Source: Saccharomyces uvarum
Lineage: Eukaryota; Ascomycota; Saccharomycetes; Saccharomycetales; Saccharomycetaceae
Direction of reading: 5' to 3'
DNA length: 64,000 nucleotides
Assembly: GCA_947243795.1 (NCBI GenBank)
Contig: OX365943.1
Location: 372,001 to 436,000 of the forward strand
Part shown: one piece after another, positions 29,697 to 39,699 of the stretch
How positions within the stretch are numbered: the stretch's first letter is position 1
Layout: each line of letters begins with the position of its first letter
Position numbers and translations under genes: made by a program
Notes under the pieces: model-generated
Databases searched by the model: none
Told to the model about the DNA's origin: nothing
What the model saw: only the letters and a program-made list of their open reading frames with translations

Positions 29697-30136
29697 TTTA
29701 ATCAACCGGAAATTCAACTTCAGCGTATAACAATGTAGTCTTGATACTGTAAATAAATGGAGTAATTTATTACATGAGATGGAGCCGTGCAAACTTCAGA
29801 AGAGCAGCTTCAATTTTTGTTTTAGCGCTTGTAAACATGAAAAAATAAAAAAATAAAAAAATAAAAAAAGTGGGCCATACTACCTCTTGCTAAAAGATCA
29901 AAATCATTTATTAACAAGAAGAACACCCGAAATGACCGTACAGCCATCACCCACTGTGGCATTTTAAAGGCAACATACAGACGCTGTGAAACTACAAAAA
30001 TCTTGATTAAATGTACTTTGTAAAATTCTAAAAACTCCCTTAATATACCATATTATATTACAAATTAATAATACATAAATGCGTTAAATAAAACAAATGA
30101 CTGCTTATATGCGTCGATTCAATGCAGAAAATTTCT
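29697..30136 (-). promoter_or_regulatory. SEN54 promoter and MOT1 3' region
   Basis: A 440-base gap between tandem minus-strand genes. It contains an A-rich run at 29840-29869 in which AAAAAAT recurs about every seven to eight bases. The remainder is AT-rich sequence with no gene or defended factor site. Confidence 0.4.
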
Positions 30137-33100
30137 TTATCGTAAAGTCTTTATGAAGGTGTCTAAATTATACTCTTCTTCATATTGAGATGGATCCCAT
30201 AACTCCTTTAATTCGCCAAGAGCCTCTTTGGCTTTACCAGTTAAGCCTGTTTCGTTAGCGATATCTTCCATTCCCTTGGCTGGTTTTGAATCATTATTAT
30301 TCTTTTCTTCATTGTCCTGAGAAGTGACATTATCAGGGTCAAAAAGATCAAGCAATTGGTGTGTGTCCATGGACGCTAATCCACTATTTTGCTGGTTAAC
30401 AACAGTAGAAGCAATGTTCATTTTGAATTTTTGTAAACCCATAATTTTCTCCTCAAGTGTACCTTTGGTGATAATTCTGTAAACATTCACTACTTTTTTT
30501 TGGCCAATTCTATGAGCTCTGTCCATTGCTTGCAAATCGTTCATGGGATTCCAATCATGCTCTACAAAAATAACGGTGTCTGCACCAGTTAAGTTCAGGC
30601 CTAGCCCACCTACTTTGGTAGTTAGCAATAGACAATCGATAGACGGATCCTCGTTAAATTTTCGGACAACATTTTGTCTATCTCTTGGGTCGACACTACC
30701 ATCTAGCCTCATATACGTTACAGAGGGCATATACTTTTTGAATAGATCATTTTCAACCATATCTAGCATATCTTTTAGCTGACAGAAAATTAAAGCCCTA
30801 TGTTGTGAAATAACATTCTGTATGGGGAAACTTTGATCTTGACATGATGATTTATCCATATCTTCTTCGCCTATACCACACTCAAAAAGCAATGTTCTTA
30901 ACGCGCTTAGTTTAGGAGCATTGATGATATCGTGTAAATCTAAACCAGTTTGCTTTAAGTAGTCTTGAACCTGAGATAGTTGCGGGTGACTTGGTGAAAG
31001 AACCAAAGCTGGATGATTACACAATTTCCTCATATATTGTAGAGCTTGGAAGATATGTTGTTTACCGTCAGCAACTTCAGGATTTTCGATATCCTTTTCA
31101 ACTACATTTTTTTGCTTTTTGGCAAAATCCATGTACAGTTGTTTTTGTAAGTCACCCAATTCACAGTAGTAATCTTGAATAATCTTGGGTGGTAAATCAG
31201 ATAAGACGTCTTCCTTCAATCTTCTTAGCATGAAAGGTAAAACTTGTTTATGCAATGCCTCTAAAGCTAGTACACCGGCTTCTTGTTCCTTGGATGACGT
31301 TTTACTGTTTCTCGACGCAGCGATTGGTTTAGCAAATCTTTCTTGGAACATCTTTTCCGTTCCTAAGAACCCTGGCATCAAGAAGTCGAACAAAGACCAC
31401 AATTCTAAGACATTATTTTGAATAGGAGTACCGGTTAAAATCAACCTGTGATTTGCTGTGATTTCTTTAACGGCCTTTGCAAGTTTTGATTGAGAATTCT
31501 TGATAATATGTCCTTCATCTAAAATACAATAGTTATATTCCGTTTTGGTTAGGACTGCGAGATCATTCCTAGCGACATCATATGATGTGACAATAATGTC
31601 GGCATTTTTTAACTGCGGTCTCAAACTCGATCTAACAGTTGGACCGCCGGCATAAATGACAACCTTCAAAAACGGAGCATATTGGTCGAATTCATTTTCC
31701 CAGTGACCAGTCAACGATGGAGGACAGATTATTAGAGAAGGCAACGGCCTGCTTTCAACGGAATGCGTTTTTTCGTAGTCTTCCTTTCTTAAATACTGAT
31801 CACTCGCAATAACGCAGATTGTTTGTAACGTTTTCCCTAAACCCATATCGTCACATAATATTCCATGTAGATGATATTTGTTTAAAAATGCCAACCAGTT
31901 GACACCATCTTGTTGATACTTTCTCAATGTGGCCTTAATTGCAATAGGCAATTTGAATGGTTTGGCCTTGGATGGATCCATCATTTGTTGAATAAAATCA
32001 CGTTCTCTTTCTCTGCTGGCCACCAATTCTTCTGGTAAACCCTTTGGATCGGCAATGCCAGCTTCTAGAGGAACTAATTTGATAATGGATGCAAATGTTG
32101 TTGTGGCCAAATTTCTAACGTCTTCGTTTGAATCACTCATACGACCCAAAAGTGGAACTATTAGAAAAATAACGTAAGGCAGAACATCGGTTTCCATGGA
32201 AAGTGACAAATGATAGATAAGTTCTGTGGACCCTTGGCGATCAGATAAAGAACCAGCACTATTCATTAAAGGTAAGATCTCACGAATTGTGTAAGCCATT
32301 ACTTCCACAGAAGATATTTTGGCAAGATCAGCAAAAGTTCTTGCTGCCGAATAACGGAAAACAGATAAGCTCGATCTCAAGAATGTCAGTAGAATGGGGA
32401 AACGGGTGAAAACCTCATCTGAACGTAAAGAGGCAGACATAAATGGGTACAAAGCCCTTAAAATACCGAAGGAGTCCACTATTTTTTGGCCTTGTTCCTT
32501 GTCGATTTTTTCTATCTCTACGTTTTCATGACTGCATAACGAATTGAATAAAATCGATTTTAATTGAGGTAAGGTTTGTAAAATGGAAGGTCCGAGAACT
32601 TCAAACAGTGTTCTCAAGGTGATTAATCCACCTTTTCTTTTGAGTTGAGCCTCTTCTGACATTTTTGCTAAATTGATATCATCTTGAGCGGCAATTGAAT
32701 TAGACTCCTTTATTAGTGTCAATATTTTTTCTTTAAAATCTGCATTTACAGAGAAATCAGGAACCTCAGAAGTGTCAACGCATAAAAATCCACATAGATT
32801 TTTGACGATTTTACCAGAAACATTTACCTTATTATTCTTTAGAAGTTGTTGAATCAAATGTACGACAGATTCGCCGGCCATCTTTTGTAATTTCTCATTT
32901 CTTTCTTCTTTGACACTATCCATAAGGGATCTGATAATGGGGTTCAATTTTGGAGGGAGGCCATCAAACAATAAGATTGAGGATGCATAATTGGCGAGAA
33001 TACTACCTGTGCGAAGCTTTGCTGACTCCTTGGCTGCATCGATGGCCATTTGCACGCGATGCTTAGAGTCTTCTAGCGGTTTCTTGGCCAGCAGCTTATA

Positions 33101-35740
33101 AGAGTTATTCATGGACTTGAACATTTTATCATAGTATTCTCCATACACTTTTTCAGCAGTTTCTATACCGAAGGCGTGTGGGCCGGCTTCTGTTTCACCT
33201 TGCACCACGATTGCTACATTCGGTAGTTTGTATTGGGGTAGCATACCCACATCAACAAACGTAGCTAGTAAACTTTGGCACTGGGTCCTTAAAGCCTTTA
33301 AACTTGGAACTAGTTCCCTAAATACAGGAAATCCATCGCGATTTAGTAATTGTTTGTTCATTAGAGGACTGAAAAGCTCTGATACGAATGAAGGTAATTT
33401 CTCTCCATCAGAATGCTTTTGTAGCCAAGAGGAACAAAATTGTGTAACAATTATACCTGCTAACATGCGTGGAGTTGAGAATGGTAATTCTAAACAACGA
33501 GCCAAAACATTTGCAAAGAAAGATTGAAGTGTGGAGTCTTGAAACATTGACAGAGTTAATGCAAATGCCTTTGCCCCCATTATTCTGGTATTAAGGATTA
33601 CTTCCAGTCCCAGTAAGGTGATATCACCCGCAATCATAGGTGCATCTATATTGATGTGTTCATTGCTCTTTGGTATTGGAATGTCTGAATCCGTTGTGGC
33701 TTCAGAAATGGAACGCTTCTTTTCTGGATGTAATTGGTAGTGTTGAGAAGGTTTTAAAATGTATTGCGATTCCATCGCATAGTTCTTACCCTTTTCACCC
33801 ACTGGAGTATTTAAAAGGTGCAATATTGGTTGTAAGTGCTTACTGAACACATGGTCTAAAGTCTTTTCAGTGTGTTTGACCTTATAGTGTTCCAACAATG
33901 CGGTATATACATCGAATGATAATTGCAGTAGTTCTGGATTTTGTTCAAGTAAAATGTTTTGGAATACTAAACGAAATACTTTACCATTCAGCCAGTTCTT
34001 GGTGGAATCATCCTTTATTGATAAAAATGCAATTAATAAATTTAAGACAGCTTTCCTTACTGATGATATTGAATGACGTAAAAACGGGTACAGCTTCGGT
34101 ACTAAAGATTTAAATGACCATTCTGAAGGATGTTCTAGGGCTTTGTCTTTCAAAATATCTAGCACTTCTTGATGGTAGCACAATTTTGCCAGGAGATTCA
34201 TAATAGAACCGACACTAGATGAAATGTCATCATCTAAACGGGCCAGCAATGACCATATAGTGGTCACCAGTGTATCAATGGTGGATGTGTTTAGTTTGAC
34301 AAACTCATTTGTTATCGGGGTTAAAATCGAAGCTGCTACGCTTTGTACGTCATCATCGGTTTGATTTAGACCATATAGCACTATTCGTACAACATTCTCT
34401 AGTAAACCATGTGAAAATAAGAAATCAGTCTTGATGCTGACAAAATAGCGAATTCCCAAGAGTCCGCCATGAGTGGCTTCCCATATCTTATTTGGTAGAC
34501 CTGTCTCTAATGGATCTTGTAAAACCAGTTGTTCTAAACAATTGAAAATCTTAATGGACAAATTATTGTCTAAATGGATTAATAATGCTGCTAGAGTTTG
34601 TGCGATTGACTCACGTACAGGAGCAACAACAGTATCGTAGACATAATCTCCAAATCTGTCTAACGCAAAAACCGTAAGAAGACGAGATGCCAAATCTTCT
34701 AAGCTTTTAGAATTTCTAATATCGTTTTCGCCTCTAGTCCTCCCCCTAACCCTACTAACCCCAAGGGCATGTTTCTTCACTAATTCACGAAGACCCAACG
34801 CAGCGCCATGCCTTATTTCCCAGTTTTCGCTCATTAAGTTGTCTAAAAGTAGTTCGTATATACCCTGAAACTGCCAAACTAGGCCGGCCACGATTTCATG
34901 TTGTTCTAATAAGGGTCTCACTGTGGACTCTATCATCAGTTTGTTGTCATTAGCTTGTTCAGTGATTTCCAGTTTGGGATTTGGTTGAGCACTGGTGGGA
35001 GAAGTAGACGAAGATGCTGCAGTACTCGTCATATTTTTTTCATTTAATAAGGTCTTGGAAACTGAGCTTTCCGTTATATCTACAGGATGTTTCGAAGTGT
35101 TTTTTGCAATCATTTTTTTCTTTCGCCTCGCCATTGCCAGCATTCTTGCCGATTTCTTATTGGCGCTATTCTTATTTTCATTCGCCTTATCGAACGCATT
35201 ATATGTAGGTATTTCTTGCTTTATATCGTCTGTTTTGGTCTGCTTCCTTATGTTATCATCTGCTCGACCAAGAACGTTATAGTCATTTATACTAGATGCC
35301 AGAAGCACTTTACCTGACTTCAAAATCTCGTTTAATCTCCAATCAGTCAGAGAATTCAGATGCTGATCTTCTTGAAGCAGATTCAATTGATTATTTTGCG
35401 TTGCTTCCTCAAGTTTTATTTGCATTTCATGTTCCAGTTTTACTTGAGCATTGTCCAAGGGAGAACCTTCGTTTGTTCCTCGTACTAAGTCCGATTCGTT
35501 CGGATCCCAAGAAGGGGCATGGGCCACTATACCGCCCACGGCCCTTGCTGCGGTGACACGCGTTTCCCACTTTTTGACTAGCAAGAAAGGGTATACTCTG
35601 GATAGCAGCGAAAGAATGTCTTCAGGATGTTGTTTGGCCAAGTCTCCCATTTGGTCAGCGGCCATGTTTCGGACCACCTGGGTGGATCCAGTCTCTATTA
35701 ATATAACCTGCCGGTCCAGTCTCGAAACTCGTGATGTCAT
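30137..35740 (-). CDS. MOT1: Snf2-family ATPase Mot1 that removes TBP from DNA
   Basis: Essential Swi2/Snf2-type ATPase that dissociates TATA-binding protein from DNA, redistributing it between TATA and TATA-less promoters. The product is 1,867 residues, exactly the S. cerevisiae length. The N-terminal HEAT-repeat array (about 1-1,250) grips TBP; the ATPase follows, with motif I DDMGLGKT near residue 1,300, the DEGH box near 1,407, TGTPIQNN near 1,430, and the helicase C lobe with MRLDGSVDPRDRQ and DWNPMNDLQAMDRAHRIGQ near 1,750. The start ATG is 35740-35738. It is divergent from RPS9A with an 892-base gap. Intact and highly conserved. Confidence 0.98.
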   Translation of the reverse strand: MTSRVSRLDRQVILIETGSTQVVRNMAADQMGDLAKQHPEDILSLLSRVYPFLLVKKWETRVTAARAVGGIVAHAPSWDPNESDLVRGTNEGSPLDNAQVKLEHEMQIKLEEATQNNQLNLLQEDQHLNSLTDWRLNEILKSGKVLLASSINDYNVLGRADDNIRKQTKTDDIKQEIPTYNAFDKANENKNSANKKSARMLAMARRKKKMIAKNTSKHPVDITESSVSKTLLNEKNMTSTAASSSTSPTSAQPNPKLEITEQANDNKLMIESTVRPLLEQHEIVAGLVWQFQGIYELLLDNLMSENWEIRHGAALGLRELVKKHALGVSRVRGRTRGENDIRNSKSLEDLASRLLTVFALDRFGDYVYDTVVAPVRESIAQTLAALLIHLDNNLSIKIFNCLEQLVLQDPLETGLPNKIWEATHGGLLGIRYFVSIKTDFLFSHGLLENVVRIVLYGLNQTDDDVQSVAASILTPITNEFVKLNTSTIDTLVTTIWSLLARLDDDISSSVGSIMNLLAKLCYHQEVLDILKDKALEHPSEWSFKSLVPKLYPFLRHSISSVRKAVLNLLIAFLSIKDDSTKNWLNGKVFRLVFQNILLEQNPELLQLSFDVYTALLEHYKVKHTEKTLDHVFSKHLQPILHLLNTPVGEKGKNYAMESQYILKPSQHYQLHPEKKRSISEATTDSDIPIPKSNEHINIDAPMIAGDITLLGLEVILNTRIMGAKAFALTLSMFQDSTLQSFFANVLARCLELPFSTPRMLAGIIVTQFCSSWLQKHSDGEKLPSFVSELFSPLMNKQLLNRDGFPVFRELVPSLKALRTQCQSLLATFVDVGMLPQYKLPNVAIVVQGETEAGPHAFGIETAEKVYGEYYDKMFKSMNNSYKLLAKKPLEDSKHRVQMAIDAAKESAKLRTGSILANYASSILLFDGLPPKLNPIIRSLMDSVKEERNEKLQKMAGESVVHLIQQLLKNNKVNVSGKIVKNLCGFLCVDTSEVPDFSVNADFKEKILTLIKESNSIAAQDDINLAKMSEEAQLKRKGGLITLRTLFEVLGPSILQTLPQLKSILFNSLCSHENVEIEKIDKEQGQKIVDSFGILRALYPFMSASLRSDEVFTRFPILLTFLRSSLSVFRYSAARTFADLAKISSVEVMAYTIREILPLMNSAGSLSDRQGSTELIYHLSLSMETDVLPYVIFLIVPLLGRMSDSNEDVRNLATTTFASIIKLVPLEAGIADPKGLPEELVASRERERDFIQQMMDPSKAKPFKLPIAIKATLRKYQQDGVNWLAFLNKYHLHGILCDDMGLGKTLQTICVIASDQYLRKEDYEKTHSVESRPLPSLIICPPSLTGHWENEFDQYAPFLKVVIYAGGPTVRSSLRPQLKNADIIVTSYDVARNDLAVLTKTEYNYCILDEGHIIKNSQSKLAKAVKEITANHRLILTGTPIQNNVLELWSLFDFLMPGFLGTEKMFQERFAKPIAASRNSKTSSKEQEAGVLALEALHKQVLPFMLRRLKEDVLSDLPPKIIQDYYCELGDLQKQLYMDFAKKQKNVVEKDIENPEVADGKQHIFQALQYMRKLCNHPALVLSPSHPQLSQVQDYLKQTGLDLHDIINAPKLSALRTLLFECGIGEEDMDKSSCQDQSFPIQNVISQHRALIFCQLKDMLDMVENDLFKKYMPSVTYMRLDGSVDPRDRQNVVRKFNEDPSIDCLLLTTKVGGLGLNLTGADTVIFVEHDWNPMNDLQAMDRAHRIGQKKVVNVYRIITKGTLEEKIMGLQKFKMNIASTVVNQQNSGLASMDTHQLLDLFDPDNVTSQDNEEKNNNDSKPAKGMEDIANETGLTGKAKEALGELKELWDPSQYEEEYNLDTFIKTLR

Positions 35741-36632
35741 CGGTGCTGTTTCGTGTGTAGTAATGTGTCGCTCTCGCCACCAGTTTAAGTGTGACTATGT
35801 CTTATGTTCTGTATTTTAATGGTCTCCAAAAGCGAACTGAAATAACCGCCGAGCTGTGTGTACGGGGCCAGAATAGCAGATAAATGGTCTTTTGTTGTTT
35901 TTTTTCTCAGGGCGCAACAGTAAATGACGCGCAGACCGCCGAGGGAACGGAATTGGTGGAAATCACAAGCTTTTATATCAAGTGCGCTGGCCAGAGGCGA
36001 GACGTGTTTTTTTGCTTTAAATTTTTGCGATGAGGCGGCAGACGCGTTGCTTTTGCGCCTGGGGCCCGCCATCGTGCGGGTAACGTTGCGTAGTAGTGTT
36101 GCACCAGTCCCCTGTCGCCCTGCAATTGCATGCTTGCCTGATCGCGGCAGTGGTTGATTCAACCAAGCAGCACACACAGAGTTGGCATAGCGAGACTTAA
36201 CATCTGGAGGTGACTATGCACCCAAGGGGCTCTTCGAGGTTGCGGGGCTACTCAGCCTTCACTAATATATACCTCTGATCCCATTTGTTCAATAAGCAGG
36301 TTTCGTCTTTGATGTGAAAAGACATGCTACTGCTCCGGCAAGATTCAGACAGCTGCTTTCTCTGATATTAGTGAGATTGTGTCTCAAATATATCACTTAG
36401 AAAAGACATGTTTACACCCAAGCATCGGGAATTTCAATTTTTATTTTTTATTTTTTTTTCATTTTTTCCATTCCCCTCCTCCCCCCCCGACGCACTGACG
36501 ATTTTTTCACCGCGAAAATTATTATTATAAAACCTTCTGGGTGTGAGCGTTAGCATATTTCTTACCATGATTTTGATATATTATTAATAAGAAGCAAAAC
36601 AAAACAAAACACAAATAAACAATTAGCCAAAT
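35741..36632. promoter_or_regulatory. MOT1-RPS9A divergent promoter region
   Basis: An 892-base gap. CGGGTAA at 36077-36083 is a Reb1 core site. ACACCCAAGCAT at 36414-36425 fits 10 of 12 positions of a Rap1 site in the RPS9A direction, and a related GCACCCAAG is at 36219-36227. It is followed by a T-rich block at about 36437-36480, the standard layout of ribosomal-protein promoters. Around 36061-36120 base composition rises to 40 G or C of 60 by my count. ACCGCCGAG occurs twice (35845 and 35936). No ATG-initiated frame here looks genuine. Confidence 0.55.
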
Positions 36633-37715
36633 ATGCCAAGTACGTTATTCATCTTATCCTATTAAAAGGAAAAAGATAAATTTTACGCAATAAAAGTCAT
36701 ATAAGTTATATGACTTTGAGGATCGGGTCCTCATAAATATTAGAAAGAGCTTTCGTTGAAATTAAATCATTTTCAAACAATGAACTATTCTTCGCCGATA
36801 CTTTTATTTTGGAAATATAATCTTTGCACTGAATTCCCGACACTTCAGGTAAAGTTTTTCCAAATCCTTCCAACATTCGTACCATTCATCCCCTTTAAGG
36901 CGGGTGTCTCTTTACATTGTTGGTTGGAAGTATTTGAACCTGATACAATTTTTCGTATCATGTAGAAGAACTCTGTTCATGTAGTATTGATGAACGCCTC
37001 ACCGTGTTAACCATTGATGAAAAATGATATTCAACAAGCGTCTTTATAATATTTATGTACTGATCTTGATCCTCATTGCCCTTTATGCAAAAAGAGAGCA
37101 CTCACTAACCAAACGATTTTAATTATCTTGTAAACAGGAGCCCCAAGAACATATTCAAAGACCTACTCTACCCCAAAGAGACCTTACGAATCTTCTCGTT
37201 TGGACGCTGAATTAAAGTTGGCCGGTGAATTCGGTTTGAAGAACAAGAAGGAAATTTACAGAATTTCCTTCCAATTGTCCAAGATTCGTCGTGCTGCTAG
37301 AGATTTATTGACCAGAGACGAAAAGGACCCAAAGAGATTGTTCGAAGGTAATGCTTTGATCAGAAGATTGGTAAGAATTGGTGTCTTGTCCGAAGACAAG
37401 AAGAAGTTGGATTATGTTTTAGCTTTGAAGGTTGAAGATTTCTTGGAAAGAAGACTGCAAACTCAAGTCTACAAGTTGGGTTTGGCCAAGTCTGTTCACC
37501 ACGCAAGAGTTTTGATCACTCAAAGACACATTGCTGTTGGTAAGCAAATCGTCAACATTCCATCTTTCATGGTCAGATTGGACTCTGAAAAGCATGTCGA
37601 CTTTGCTCCAACTTCTCCATTCGGTGGTGCTAGACCAGGTAGAGTTGCTAGAAGAAATGCCGCTAGAAAGGCCGAATCTTCCGGTGAAGCTGCTGAAGAA
37701 GCTGACGAAGAATAA
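36633..37715 (+). CDS. RPS9A: 40S ribosomal protein uS4 (Rps9), spliced gene
   Basis: Small-subunit protein uS4, homolog of bacterial S4. The coding sequence joins 36633-36639 (ATGCCAA) to 37138-37715, giving 194 residues beginning [12 protein letters not shown]. The S4 RNA-binding domain (about 107-175) contains [22 protein letters not shown]. The acidic C-terminal tail EEADEE is three residues shorter than the S. cerevisiae A copy as I recall it. The 498-base intron interrupts the third codon. Codon use is strongly biased. RPS9 paralogs in yeast are known to be controlled through their introns; this intron has weak splice sites and two hairpins (see findings). Confidence 0.97.
36640..37137 (+). 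other. RPS9A spliceosomal intron with two hairpins
   Basis: A 498-base intron. The 5' splice site is the non-consensus GTACGT, the only branch-like motif near the 3' end is CACTAAC (37103-37109), and the 3' site is CAG ending at 37137, 28 bases beyond. A perfect 12-base inverted repeat (36693-36704 with 36706-36717) is followed directly by the GAGGA/TCCTC hairpin at 36718-36732. Confidence 0.92.
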
Positions 37716-38290
37716 ATGCGCTGATTTTTCAATTCCGCAGTTTTTATCTCAACCACGTGTAAAATCACAATAGTAGCATCACATAGAGTTTTATCTCAAT
37801 ACAATCAGCTTTGTAAATTAGGACTAATAACTTTTATATATACCGGCATTTCATAATAAGTAGAAAATGAAAAAAAGAACAAGAATATAATTAAAATGAT
37901 GGGCCACTTATCCTTCTGTAGTCGTTATTGAAGCCAAGCTAATGATAGTTAGATTATACTAGCATGTAGCAATTTTAAAAATCTAAAATGTTTTTTTGCC
38001 GTGTGTAAGATACAACATCCGTAGCTTTTTACCCTCCATGCATTCTGTCCGTGTTTTTTTGCCGCTTGGAAAATTAAATGAGTTAACATGCCGCTCTTCC
38101 GAATATCGGCGCGAGCGCGCAACATCTGGGTAGGTCAGGTAGGATCCATCCATACCTTAGCAACTATGGTAGTGGGCAAGATCCACTGTATGGGATAGAG
38201 GCCAAAAAGAGTCGTAAATACAAATAGTAGTTTAATTTTGAGGTGGTTTCAAAGCAAGTAAATTGAGACAGTCAAGGACACTAAGCAAAA
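37716..38290 (+). promoter_or_regulatory. RPL21B promoter with Rap1-type sites
   Basis: A 575-base gap. ACATCCGTAGCT at 38015-38026 matches 10 of 12 positions of the ribosomal Rap1 form, and CCCTCCATGCAT at about 38032-38043 matches 9 of 12; the two are in the same direction about 16 bases apart, as in typical tandem ribosomal-gene sites. A third candidate CCATCCATACCT is at 38146-38157. A CACGTG lies at 37754-37759. The far-left part is the RPS9A 3' region. Confidence 0.55.
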
Positions 38291-39198
38291 ATGGGTAAAT
38301 CGTATGTGGATATAGCTTTGAAATGAACTGATAGCGGTTGAAAAATATTAATCAATTCATTATACTCTTCCAAGAAATCGAAAAAGGACAGAAATTCAAC
38401 GTGGACTTGCCATTTTAGATAATATGATACTTCAAAACCTGAATGACAAACCTTAATATTTTGATGGAGATGATGCTACAGAATGCTAATGAATGTGGCT
38501 TATAAATCATTGAGAATTTGTGATACATATTGGAAGAGTTGCGAACTACTCCAAGTGAAAATTTAATGATAAAACACCAAGAGGTGGGCCATACAAAACT
38601 GGAAATTGTGTATTTTGTCTTTGATATATTTTTATTGCCAATGATAGCGAAAATTTGTTTACTAACTAAAATTCAAAAGTACAATCATATCCTTGAATGA
38701 TTGATCAATTGTAAATTATAAAACAGACATGGTTACAGATCTCGTACACGTTACATGTTCCAACGTGACTTCAGAAAGCACGGTGCCGTTCATTTGTCCA
38801 CCTACTTGAAGATCTACAAGGTTGGTGACATTGTCGACATCAAAGCCAATGGTTCTATCCAAAAGGGTATGCCACACAAGTTCTACCAAGGTAAGACCGG
38901 TGTTGTTTACAACGTCACCAAGTCTTCCGTTGGTGTTATCATCAACAAGATGGTTGGTAACAGATACTTGGAAAAGAGATTGAACTTGAGAGTTGAACAT
39001 ATCAAGCACTCTAAATGTAGACAAGAATTTTTGGAAAGAGTTAAGGCTAACGCTGCTAAGCGTGTCGAAGCCAAGGCTCAAGGTGTTGCTGTCCAATTGA
39101 AGAGACAACCAGCTCAACCAAGAGAATTCCGTATTGTTTCTACTGAAGGTAACGTTCCTCAAACTTTGGCCCCAGTTCCATACGAAACCTTCATTTAA
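38291..39198 (+). CDS. RPL21B: 60S ribosomal protein eL21, spliced gene
   Basis: Large-subunit protein eL21. Exon 1 is 38291-38301 (ATGGGTAAATC) and exon 2 is 38727-39198, giving 160 residues from [19 protein letters not shown] to PVPYETFI, the yeast length. Only a handful of residues differ from S. cerevisiae. The KOW-like fold segment [26 protein letters not shown] is intact (about 37-62). Strong ribosomal-gene codon bias leaves the antisense strand open for 201 codons, which I regard as an artefact. The B copy is assigned by position between RPS9A and ATP4. Confidence 0.97.
38302..38726 (+). other. RPL21B spliceosomal intron
   Basis: A 425-base intron with consensus 5' site GTATGT (38302-38307), perfect branch site TACTAAC (38660-38666) and 3' site CAG ending at 38726. 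The interior is AT-rich; I could not establish a snoRNA in it. Confidence 0.93.
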
Positions 39199-39699
39199 TT
39201 TTACCTTATTCGGTATATTTTTATTGAAGTTATCACATTCCTTTATATTGTATCCTTTACATAAAAATTGCGTATAGATAGATACTATAACAATTTTACA
39301 TGATATTATTTGATTACCCATACCATCACTTATTTATTATTGTTTAGTGTATGAACAAAGACGTTCGCTAGTGTATTGTTTCTCTTGTTGTTCTTCTTCC
39401 TTTCTATCTGCGTCGTGATATTTCTGTAGAGAGCACATGTAGCATCGTATGCACGTATTTAAATCTACTATTTAAAAAAGTGTAAAGTGTAAAGTGAATC
39501 TAAGAATATTTTTAGTATTTAAAACATCAATGTCTGTACAAGAAAAGGTTATATAATCAGAATACGCGCTTCTGAATATGCATTTCATCTTTATGAAAAC
39601 CAATCCTATAAGACGCCATTTTTAGTTTTTGTCTTTCCGTATTAATTTCGTTGTGTTTTCCTTTTTTTTATTTCCTTCTTGTGGCTGTTATTGCTATGA
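39199..39699. other. Convergent 3' region of RPL21B and ATP4
   Basis: A 501-base AT-rich gap between converging genes. Polyadenylation-type AT elements are present, along with a direct repeat GTGTAAA in GTGTAAAGTGTAAAGTGAA at about 39480. No gene seen. Confidence 0.45.

Noticed and set aside
29697-29792. N-terminal extension of SEN54
   Set aside because: The upstream open codons contain no ATG; the first ATG is at 29696.
35785-36177. 130-codon minus-strand frame between MOT1 and RPS9A
   Set aside because: It begins with GTG, not ATG, and sits in a GC-rich promoter; the composition looks random.
38302-38726. Possible box C/D snoRNA in the RPL21B intron (TGATGG/GATGATG with CTGA)
   Set aside because: Boxes are poorly spaced, with no terminal stem or clear guide; likely chance in AT-rich DNA.
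38716-39321. 201-codon ATG frame on the minus strand opposite RPL21B
   Set aside because: Same codon-bias effect; composition mirrors the sense gene and it overlaps the splice junction.
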